Shown piece after piece: positions 1 to 8,054 of a stretch of 27,734 nt of DNA. Below the pieces are notes generated by a model that did not search any database, was not told where the DNA came from, and saw nothing but the letters and a program-made list of their open reading frames with translations. The translations under genes were made by a program, and so were the position numbers. The stretch is from Ophiostoma sp. CBS 140.51 (lineage: Eukaryota; Ascomycota; Sordariomycetes; Ophiostomatales; Ophiostomataceae). The stretch is taken from positions 1 through 27,734 of the forward strand of contig JANSLP010000392.1 in NCBI GenBank assembly GCA_029298735.1, read 5' to 3'. Each line of letters opens with the position of its first letter. Position 1 is the first letter of the stretch.

Positions 1-139
1 TGAGTGGTGGAAGCGCAAGCGGTGCCATGAGCGGTGGCTGGGCGAGAGGCGTGATGGGGCGAGCGTTCGTGTTGCTTGCAGTCGCGAGAAGCGTGTGTGG
101 CTATGTGAGAAGCAAGTCATTTTTCATTGTTGTTCTTGT

Positions 140-201
140 GATAAATTGGATAAATTAGATAAATTAAGATTTGATCTACGTGGAGATAAAATAGATAAAA
201 T
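140..201. repeat. 9-bp GATA-containing short tandem repeats
   Basis: Three 9-bp units (GATAAATTG, GATAAATTA, GATAAATTA) run from 140 to 166, followed by two AGATAAAAT units at 184-201. Several units carry HGATAR, the site bound by fungal GATA factors such as AreA/NIT2. The block lies about 350-400 bp upstream of a strong TATA box, so it could be an upstream regulatory region. It could equally be simple AT-rich repeat expansion. The repeats are seen directly; regulatory use is inference. Confidence 0.6.
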
Positions 202-544
202 AAAAAATGGTTCATCGGATAATCACGAGGTATATCCTACGTGTAAGTGATGTAATATTTGAGGGGAAATAGCCACGACACTGACAACCTGCCATCTAGT
301 CACAGCCCACTCACATCTTCCGTCACTTGCACGTCACTCTTTGTTTACTTCTTCTGTCCCTCACTAATCTCTGTCTTCCACCTCGCTTCCTTGTCAGAAA
401 GCGTTTGCCGTCCAATGTATCTGACTGCCACCACTCGTTTGCTGACACCCTTTGTTTGTTGTTGCTCACTCATTTGCATGTAAAATCGACAAACCAGAAG
501 CTTCTATGGTGTTTGTGAGTCTCTGGCAGGCTGCTCCCAAAAAG

Positions 545-761
545 TATAAATATCTGGCCTCCCCCACCTCCCTCTCCAAATTTTTTCTCCTCCTCCTCTC
601 TCCTCTCTCTTCACGCAAGCACACTATCTCCACGTTCTTTTTTCGTCATCTCCCCAATTCATCTTTATCTCTCTTTCTGTGATACTCTTCTTTAATACAT
701 CGCACGTTCTTGACTTATCTTTGACCCCTTCACAAGCAGCCGAACATCATCGTTGATCATG
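545..761 (+). promoter_or_regulatory. Fungal core promoter: TATA box, CT-rich tract and 5' leader
   Basis: TATAAATA sits at 545-552. It is followed by a long pyrimidine tract (about 556-680) and a leader rich in C, A and T ending at an ATG at 759. This arrangement is typical of well-expressed filamentous-fungal genes. The ATG at 759 opens only a 15-codon frame, so the promoter looks better preserved than its gene. A further ATG at 790 opens a frame of about 60 codons. Confidence 0.55.
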
Positions 762-789
762 CAACAACAATCGACGTCCCTTGTTTTTC

Positions 790-1142
790 ATGAAGCTTGG
801 TTGTAGTATGTGGTATGTTACAGCAGCTACCCCAAACTGTTATGGAAAAGATGAGTCTCGAGACGGCGAAAACGAAAATCCGCTCGATGAGAGAACTCCG
901 GTCTCAAATAAGGCTCAACGAAGCCTCGCTGAACACATGCTCTACCGAGAGCGCTGGTTCGGTGGTCAATAAGTGAGTTCTGTCGTGTTGTCTGTCCGGC
1001 AAGTGTCGAGTCAGGAGTGATTCAAAGCTGACAAACGAAGTACAAGGAGGCTATAGCCCGGATGTCAAAGACAAAATGCTCAAGGTTGCGGGCTAGAACA
1101 AAGTTAATCGAAAACGTGGAGAGAACAATACAGCAACTTTGA
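790..1142 (+). pseudogene. 5' end of a decayed gene behind the 545 promoter
   Basis: A frame from the ATG at 790 runs to a TAA at 970-972, immediately before a good donor, GTGAGT at 973-978. A CTGAC branch point (1028-1032) and an AG at 1039-1040 complete a 68-nt intron. Past the intron, the phase-0 frame reads as a basic, helix-forming stretch (YKEAIARMSK ... ENVERTIQQL) and stops at a TGA at 1140. The TAA sits exactly at the exon end, so the gene looks broken by one substitution. An alternative ATG at 851 with a good context reads 40 codons into the same donor but meets a stop after the intron. The product is not recognised. Confidence 0.35.
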
Positions 1143-1922
1143 AAACATTCAACTTTCACTTCCCACACGAGTCGGCACCTGTGGCACCAGAGGATAAAGC
1201 AAACAAATGAGGCCCATCGGGAAGATACGATTACAAGCCCTTTGACAACGAGGTTACCTATTGTCCTGAGCTTCCAGAAACTATTGAAAAACCTGGAATG
1301 TCTCGTAACAACGCAAGCCAGTACCTTGACCGGTAATCTGACTAGTGATCTGATCCTGTCCGAGCTGGAGGTCGAGTATGATGTCGTTGTAACCGCGCCC
1401 GACAGGCCATGTTGGCGGAGAGGTCTGGTCTCGGCCGGTCTCCTTGCAGCTCTTGCCGAGAGCTCTATGGACCGTAAAGACAGACTGTAAAAGTCGTCGC
1501 CTTTGTCACATGTACACAGCGCTCAACTTTGTAACGCTGGCTGTATATGTGGCTCGGATACAAGCTCTGTCGGGTGCGTATCAGTGACCTGCACTGCCTG
1601 AGGCCCTAGCGAGGAATTCCACATATGCCAGAGTCGGCGCGCCCCTGATCGAGAAAAGGATGACTCTGGGTTAGCAGTGTACGAAGAGCACACACTCCCA
1701 GAACGGAAGCGAGGCATGAAAAGGGGGCTGTCATTTCAACGAAGATGATCAGCTTCCTTAAATGGAAGCAAACAGGTTCCTGTCCCAAGCTATGGACCTA
1801 GACTCATGGTGGCCTCATTGTCAAGACGGTGCAATGAGGATCCCGCCAATGGTGTATTCTCTCTTTGGACGCGTGCTCTGGAAAGGCGTGATGACGAGAC
1901 AGCAATAAACCTTCTGACTGGT

Positions 1923-1950
1923 TGCTCGATGGTGGCTGCTCGATGGTGGC
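1923..1950. repeat. Perfect 14-bp tandem duplication
   Basis: TGCTCGATGGTGGC occurs twice head to tail at 1923-1936 and 1937-1950. A 14-bp insertion is not a multiple of three, so within a coding relic it shifts the frame. The decayed gene does change its best frame at this point. Confidence 0.9.
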
Positions 1951-2122
1951 GTTTGCTCCAGCCGCAACACTCCACATGCTTCGCAAAACACTAAAGCTCA
2001 GGACATGGAAAGAGAGCCCCCACAGGATGGAGCTCAGTCAATCAAGCTTATTCAAGCCATTGCATTGCACACAGATGTGACAATCCTGCACACTTTGTGG
2101 CAACTCATCGTTGAGTCAGTGC

Positions 2123-2137
2123 TTTTTTTTTTTTTTT
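2123..2137. repeat. Poly-T homopolymer, 15 bases
   Basis: An uninterrupted run of 15 T lies inside the decayed gene, where the best protein-like frame is lost. It may be slippage-derived or a sequencing length error; the sequence alone cannot distinguish them. Confidence 0.85.
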
Positions 2138-3376
2138 ACAACAGAAGATTGTCACGATCGCTGAGGAGGTATCAAAGGGCGTAGCTGGCACTACAAGTGG
2201 TGCCAAACACCTCGTTGTATGGGACTGCGACTCGGGTGACCAACCATCGAGACGCGAGTATACAGGATTCCGCTAGTCCTACGGTGGCCCTCCAGAGACG
2301 AGAAGCGGCAGATGCGGATCTACCATATCGTGAAGAGATCTAACGACATGTCTGTCAACAGTTCAACGTCAGTGCTTATAGAACACCAAGTTAATATTGT
2401 ATGGCACTACTTTTAAGCTTCACATTGCGTGAGTGTGAAGAAGATAGTAGTCGGGATACCGGCGACCACGACGGCCAAATTCACCGGCGAAACCTATCAG
2501 AGCTGTTGGGCATAGCGTGGTTCTGGGGTATTTACATACTCACCAGAGCATCCAGAAACGAGCACGAGATAAAATGGGCGCCCGACCGCTCCATTTGTGT
2601 TCCTGATAACACTCCAGGATGGTTGTGTGAACGAATTTAATCGGCGGCCCCTGAACATCTGCTTCGTGAAGCACCGTGTGCTCGTGCCTGTCGATATGTG
2701 CGGCAACCAGACAGTCTTATATAAAGATACCGCCGAAGGATGCACTTTACAAACAACAGCAACTCAATCCTCAAAGATTTTGGGGTACAAGATATACACC
2801 CCGCGTTGTCCATCAATAGAGCTACGGAAAAAAGACTTCGTAAACACCAGCATATCTGAAAGGCGGACCGAGAAACCTCTCCGCAGCCCAATGCTGGAGT
2901 CCGAACTCGTTTAAGGGGAAAGGGAATTGGCCAAGAGCGAGGTTGAGGAACTATTGTCATGGAAGTGAAGAAGGTATGCCGTGCGAACATATTCGGCGAT
3001 ATACTTTTATGTCCAATAAACACGACTTTAAAACCAGTGGCCTTCGTCCGGAAAGGCGCAAAAGATATCGACCAGTTCAAAGACTTTCATAATTCCGGCC
3101 TTTGAAAACATCACAACAGGACACTTCAGGCACTAGAAAGCCCGAATACTGGGTTGATGCAGATATTGCAGCCAGGCAGAGGTCATGGGAAAGTATTGGG
3201 AAGGGTTCGAAGTATGGGGCGCTCACTTGACAAAGACCGATTCAACACTTCATCCAACGTACGCCCCATTCCAAACTCGGCCGAGCACCTCAACCTACGT
3301 GTATGGTGACCGAAAAACTCATATAACTGCGCGGCCCGTCCTAGCGTTGCCTAGCTCCGCATCATAGCGTTTCCGA

Positions 3377-3903
3377 CTCGGTCCCTTCGAAGTATATCTT
3401 CGTTTATGGCCGACGTTTTCCGTAGTCTAGCGCCGGCTTATACGCCGTCTTGAAGCTCTTCCCCGCATAGAGAAGGCTCGCGATGAGTGTGATATCTTTT
3501 GGGCCGACCAGTCGCGAGCTATGGTTGACCCCTATTCCCACTGGCGAATGGCCGGTTTGCAGAGCCAAATTTGCTTCAGCAGACCAGCCTGATCGCCAGC
3601 GACCCCGCCAATCCAGACTGGATGATCCTAGGGCGTACTCTGGCTCGGCCCGTGAGTTCAAGCCCATCCGTGATTGATGGGCGCGACTGTTGGTTAAATG
3701 CTCAGATCGACGCTGATGCGAAACAGACGACCACCTTGGCTGCTAGCCTCGAAAACGGTGATGACCTGTACGCGCAGCAGATGCTCGCTCTGAACCTAAG
3801 GATGCTATGCAAGAAGCTGACAACATTCTCAGCCGAGATACGTCACGTACAATTTTGGTCTTACATTCGTGGCCTCCGGAGGGCACAAGACAAGCTCTTG
3901 TGA
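3377..3903 (+). pseudogene. Decayed unknown gene with a DPYSHWRMAG motif
   Basis: One frame runs from 3377 to a TGA at 3590, broken by a TAG at 3428. It contains RRLEALPRIEKARDECDIFW followed by VDPYSHWRMAGLQSQ. A second frame then continues the sense from 3571 to 3903 (ANPDWMILGRTLARP ... SYIRGLRRAQDKLL), implying a small frameshift near 3575-3590. The helix-rich, charged sequence resembles C-terminal parts of uncharacterised fungal proteins, but no named domain is recognised. The first 100 bp are mildly poor in CpA/TpG, a hint of light RIP. Confidence 0.4.
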
Positions 3904-4394
3904 AGTGCACCGCATGCACAGAACAAAGTTGCACTCCTGTAAGCGCATTGCAAACGTCGAGGAGCCGTGACGGGACACCATCTGCAAAGTTTGGCAAGAC
4001 GGTGGCATGGGGACCTCCCCGAGTTCTGGCAGCTGCGTCGAAGCAGTCAATATAAGCCAGCACACACTTGGGCAAAATCAATCATGCGAAACTTTCCCTT
4101 GCAATAGCCATCTGCTTGACGCTATCAGATCCAGCCTCAGCGGTTTCCCAATACACGATAGCCAGAGTCTTTCTATCGATGTCTCTGCCCCTGCGATTAG
4201 GCTGCGATGAGGCACCGAAACGCTAAAAAGTTGACATGATTTGACACAGAGCTTCAATCCAAGAGCCCTCATAATGTCCATTACGTGGCAGAAGGTGACG
4301 GCTGCGGTCCCGATGCTCGCGTAGATGGCATGAAGTTGTCGTCGTTAGGAGTTGATTTCCACAAAATTTGCGCTGAAGACAAAGGACCCCGGAC
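3904..4394 (+). other. About 490 bp with no supportable gene
   Basis: The open frames here are short and mutually overlapping (for example 4007-4210). None has a recognisable motif, splice signals or a plausible start context. The stretch lies between two relics on the same strand and may be more decayed coding sequence. Confidence 0.5.
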
Positions 4395-4400
4395 AATTAA

Positions 4401-4835
4401 AAGAGCACGGAAAAAGTGGCTGCTCGTCCGTCGATGACCGACAAAGCCCGAGAGCATCATATTTTGCAGATAGTCGTCTCCGATGAAATGTTTGACACTA
4501 GCACATGGGGCGGGAGTCTTGTTGCAAACTCGACCGGCGTGCCCTGCATGCCCATGTCCAGGACGCCGTACGCTGGAGAATATTTTATGAAGATGCGACA
4601 CGGCGTTGGATAACACTTGGCAAGGAGGCTTGTGACAAGCGTGACTCTCGCAGAATCACCTTACCGGAGTTCGCTACTGGCGTCTGGCAGGTTGCGGGTA
4701 GTGGTGGGCGAGGACCGGTTTGTCATGGGCCCGCACGGCATGTTCAAGGTGAAACCAGGTATGGCGTTTGCGGTAGAGAACCACCAGTACATTGAAGCGT
4801 ATATGCACATCACGGCGTTGCACAATGCGATTTAG
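4401..4835 (+). pseudogene. Cupin-like relic, possibly CENP-C/Mif2-type
   Basis: The frame 4617-4835 contains GRLRVVVGEDRFVMGPHG, then GMFKVKPGMAFAVENHQYIE and a final AYMHITAL. This is the strand pattern of a cupin barrel (G-x-F-x-V-x-P-G ... V-x-N ... A-x-x-H). The spacing resembles the C-terminal cupin of CENP-C/Mif2, the inner-kinetochore dimerisation domain, whose usual pattern is a G-G-x-F-x-V-P-x-G-N turn. The same frame upstream (4401-4613) ends in a TAA at 4611. The other frame at about 4640-4690 (RRITLPEFATGVWQV) suits the preceding strand better, implying a frameshift near 4690. The cupin reading is moderately supported; the CENP-C link is only a resemblance. With a stop and a frameshift this copy cannot encode a full protein. 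Confidence 0.4.
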
Positions 4836-5382
4836 GCATGTTGGTGTAATTTCAATCGCCAATACAACGCAAAGGCCGTCCGAAGGCGATGATTTTCTGC
4901 TGTAACAGGCAAAATCAAAACAATCAAAACGGCCGGACATTCCTAGCCTTTTCTCTCCTTCTTAGTACACTCCATTGTCGAGTGGTCGGCGTGCTGCTGT
5001 TGGTGATGCGGCGCCTACGTGTGATACATTCCATAGGGGCTGCTGGCCTGTGGTGGCGGCGGCAGAGACGGCGCGTGGTGCGGGTGCGTTTGGTACGGGT
5101 AGGACTTTGTCGGATGCTGCAGGCGTTGGGTGCCGGCTGGTTGTGTTGGTGTTAGTGCACCATGCCGGCTATGTCGTAGTGGGCATAAGTCGACGTCAGT
5201 GTCATCGACAACAACATAATGTTTGCTGGGGATGTCAAAAAATAAAGACAAAGTGGGCGAGGAGGTCTTTTTGCGTTTGGATTGTAATGCAAAGGGGAGG
5301 GGACGAGACAAAGTGCCAAGGGTGGAGAGGTGACAAGGCAATTGGATTCGGGACAAGGCTCAAGAGCGACTTTGGGGCCTGA
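4836..5382. other. Gene-poor stretch with a proline-rich antisense frame
   Basis: No plus-strand gene is convincing. On the minus strand a frame at 5015-5356 ends in a Pro/His/Tyr-rich tail (SYPYQTHPHHAPSLPPPP). This resembles low-complexity ends of fungal regulators, but also what CA-rich DNA encodes by chance. No splice signals or promoter were found for it. Confidence 0.3.
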
Positions 5383-5409
5383 GTTGAACGACTCGGACAA
5401 GAGACGGGG

Positions 5410-6078
5410 ATGACTTCAATGAAAATGTGCGAGGTTGTCGGTAAATTCTGGTGGGAGTTACCATGTGACCTAGAGAACATACATTCGATTGCAGGAAAAG
5501 CTGCTTGGCAGCTGCGCTCGTCTGGATGCGATGGCCCCTCGACAAGAACTGAAGCCGAGCGGCGCTGGATTCTATCGCCGCAAAGTGGTCTGCCTACTCT
5601 TTGGTCTTTGTCCAACGAATCTTCGTTTACATGCGTACGGGGTCCCACTAATGCACTAGCACCTCTGTTTCTTGCCTGGGCCTACATCCTCTCGACATCT
5701 CTTCTCGACAGACAGGGAATCCCGACGGAGTACGCCTCCCCCTTGAACGTGCCACGACAAGCTCCTCCTAGCGAAAACAAGAACCAACGAGACGACGAAA
5801 CGTATGTCAGCATTGGACGTGCCCAGGCGGCAGAGGGACAATGGTGGACGGCGCTGATATATACATATACATATATATATATAATGAAAACAACTGGTGC
5901 AGAAGGAGTTATTCTCACCCGTCCTTCGACATCCTCGCTGCAGTTTAGAAAGCAAGCCCAAGTTAACAGACTGGAAAGCTATCATGGGGTGAAGATTGAG
6001 GCCGATTTTGTTGATACAATTGCCATTGCTATGGAGTAGGAGGCTGCTGAAGCGGCAATAGAACGAGCCCGCGCGTGA
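5410..6078 (+). pseudogene. Relic of a common fungal unknown-function protein (AWAYILS...WW family)
   Basis: The frame is open from about 5383 to a TAG at 6037-6039 and then continues sensibly (EAAEAAIERARA) to a TGA at 6076. Near residue 85 it reads GPTNALAPLFLAWAYILS, and about 60 residues later ETYVSIGRAQAAEGQWWTAL. In many Sordariomycete hypothetical proteins, as I recall them, an L-x-AWAYILS helix is likewise followed by an acidic segment and a WWAA motif. Right after WWTAL an AT microsatellite (5857-5883) interrupts the family pattern while staying in frame. The TAG is one C-to-T change from CAG. No biochemical role is known to me. The start at 5410 is simply the first ATG after a stop near 5380. 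Confidence 0.45.
5857..5883. repeat. AT-rich microsatellite (ATATAC/AT units)
   Basis: A 27-bp tract of AT and ATATAC units lies inside the AWAYILS relic and adds an alternating Tyr/Ile/Thr run to its frame. The length is a multiple of three, so it does not break the frame. Confidence 0.85.
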
Positions 6079-6498
6079 TGTTTTTTTTATGAATTCGGGC
6101 AAGTCAACAGAGCTACCCATTACATGGTGCAGTGTGGGCAGACAGTGGTCTCCTCATATTTGCACACATAATTACGCCGTTGATCCCAAGCCATCCAAGA
6201 ATCTGGATATTTACTCAGCTTTTCCTGCCAGGGTCGACCATTGTACTCGTGGGAGCCAAGAGCTGTGTATGGAGAGAAACTTGCCATCAGTGGCGTTCAA
6301 TCGGCGTGCTCGGTATCTGACAACTCCAACCGCACAGAGGCCTTCTCAGAAAATGAATCTGACTAAGAAGACGATGGCCCCAATTACAGCAGTGTCGAGC
6401 GGCAAAGAGTTTCTAAAAGACAAAAGGAAAACAAGAAACGTCGAAAGATCTATGGTCACAAAGTCTAGCACCTAGGACACAGGTCGATCCACAAACCG

Positions 6499-7041
6499 AT
6501 GTCCAACTCCCGTCGCCGTGGAGATGCACCTGCCCCAGAGACGGCTGCTGGTGCATCCCGCCGTCTGGTGTTGAACGGGCTCGCGGCTCAGAGGCTCGCT
6601 GCAATGCTGCGCGGACACGACCTTACTTAGCAGGCGCTCCGGCTGCGGTCAGCGACATGACCGCTGCCACTGAGGCGCTGCAGTTCTGACATTCGTATGA
6701 TTCGGAACGATATCGCGGTACACATGGGGCAGATGACAGATGCCATGGGGGTGCTGAGGGCTGAGTGCATGAGACCGACTTGTGACTAGAACTGGCTGTT
6801 GGAGATGGCGGACGTAGTGGCTGGTAGCAACAATTCGATGGTGGCCCGTCCTCGCCCTGTGGTGACATCTGCTGCCCCGCCGTCTGACAGTTTCTCCGTC
6901 ACAATTTATTTGTTTGCGACATTCAGCACCCGTGAGTCAGTTACTCATTTTACGTGGCCATATCTACGTCATGAGTTCCGTTTGTTTTCTCGTAGTAGTG
7001 TTCCTACTACGACACATGGCATCTGTGAAAGACGTGCCTAG
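6499..7041 (+). pseudogene. Decayed helical/coiled-coil protein gene
   Basis: From the ATG at 6499 one frame runs to a TAG at 7039 with only three internal stops: TAG at 6628, TGA at 6658 and TAG at 6787. It contains SDIRMIRNDIAVHMGQMTDA and then NWLLEMADVVAGSNNSMVAR, a heptad-like helical region. Between 6630 and 6690 a second frame (AGAPAAVSDMTAATEALQ) fits better, so at least one indel pair is implied. The family is not recognised. It follows the AWAYILS relic on the same strand after about 420 bp and could be a separate gene or its more decayed 3' part. Confidence 0.35.
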
Positions 7042-7140
7042 TCAAGAATTTGGTATCTTTGCGATTTACGGCCCCGCTCCAACACATGATTCGGGGCATC
7101 TCAGGTCGACTTCCCATTGACTGACTGATTCCACTGATAA

Positions 7141-8025
7141 AAGATTTACCCACGTCGTATACATTTCAATGGGAGCAAGTTTTCGCATCGTGGCGTCTCT
7201 GGTCGGTGTCTTAAAGGACACATTGTGACCAAGTTGTCGGTATTGTTGATTTCGGTATGCACTTCCACAAAATCATTTTATGTTAGATGTCGTACACCAA
7301 AGAGCAAACCATTCAACATTCCAAATATTCCAAAAGCAAAGGCCCTGCTCCCGATTCAGACTACGAATGCATGGCAGACAAGACACAGGAAGGCTCACTG
7401 CCAGATATTAAGCTACACGAGGCATGTATGTCGGAAAGAGAGAGAATATATAAACCCATTTTCGCACAGAAGCAACAAGCGCGAGGTCATAACTACAACC
7501 TTCAGCCATCGGTCCGTGGAGATGAGATACAGAGCTTGCGTGTCTGAAAGCTCTCAATATCGATCCAACAACGTCTTATGTGGTGCCACTTTAAGACTCT
7601 ACGAGTGCATCTTAGGAAGGGGATCCCCATATTTCACAACTAAAAGGCATTGGTTCAAAACCTATGAGAGCAGACTTTTACCGCTCATGACCATGCATGC
7701 AACGCAACAGCAAATGGAAGCTGTGCAGACGACTGAGTCAGAGCATATGTGTGCTTTTGAGTCCTTGAGAGAGACATCTCACCTATCTACATCGATAAAA
7801 CCCGGGGAGCAGATATGGCCTCACACCCCCAGCCATGGTCATTTGGTACTATTTGACACCGAACACGTTAATTTTGCTTTCCGAGATGAGAAAATCTTCT
7901 GCCGTTTCTTACTTGAGTTGATATCTGCGGGAGAATTAACAACAACAAAACGGACATGCGGGCCGGGCATACAAGCCCCCATTAAAGTCATCATCGCGAC
8001 AGTGTTAGACGAGTTCATCGTATAA
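7141..8025 (+). CDS. Long open frame of unknown nature (295 codons stop to stop)
   Basis: The frame is uninterrupted from just after a TAA at 7138 to a TAA at 8023-8025, the longest open stretch in the window. A run this long without a stop is unlikely by chance at this base composition. There is no in-frame ATG until about 7521, so a complete gene would need an upstream exon or would encode a shorter product. The translation is rich in Ser, Thr, Arg and Lys, with a hydrophobic patch near the end (FRDEKIFCRFLLELISAGEL). No domain is recognised. A second ATG frame overlaps it at 7287-7547 (MSYTKEQTIQHSKYSKSK). It may be a relic exon, a real gene with a missed 5' exon, or noncoding. Confidence 0.25.
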   Translation, partial: KIYPRRIHFNGSKFSHRGVSGRCLKGHIVTKLSVLLISVCTSTKSFYVRCRTPKSKPFNIPNIPKAKALLPIQTTNAWQTRHRKAHCQILSYTRHVCRKEREYINPFSHRSNKREVITTTFSHRSVEMRYRACVSESSQYRSNNVLCGATLRLYECILGRGSPYFTTKRHWFKTYESRLLPLMTMHATQQQMEAVQTTESEHMCAFESLRETSHLSTSIKPGEQIWPHTPSHGHLVLFDTEHVNFAFRDEKIFCRFLLELISAGELTTTKRTCGPGIQAPIKVIIATVLDEFIV

Positions 8026-8054
8026 TAGAGTCGTCTTAACACAGATAGCGACAC

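Larger units (their letters stand above)
1215..2914 (+). pseudogene. Strongly decayed gene(s) of unknown function, several coding islands
   Basis: Protein-like islands lie in shifting plus frames: 1242-1490 (ELEVEYDVVVTAPDRPCWRR), about 1600-1710, 1806-1960 (RCNEDPANGVFSLWTRALER), 2026-2139 (IKLIQAIALHTDVTILHTLW), 2401-2640 and 2597-2914. Frame changes and stops separate them. One frame change coincides with a 14-bp tandem duplication (1923-1950) and another with a 15-T run (2123-2137). The islands have mixed residue composition with hydrophobic periodicity, unlike the low-complexity frames nearby. No family is recognised. Calling this one gene rather than two or three is inference. Confidence 0.35.

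Noticed and set aside
2637..3080. 147-codon minus-strand frame
   Set aside because: No motif or promoter; frames of this length are close to what chance gives in a window of this size.
5015..5356. Proline/histidine-rich minus-strand frame as a regulator C-terminus
   Set aside because: Low-complexity composition can arise from CA/CC-rich DNA; no upstream exon, splice site or DNA-binding domain seen.
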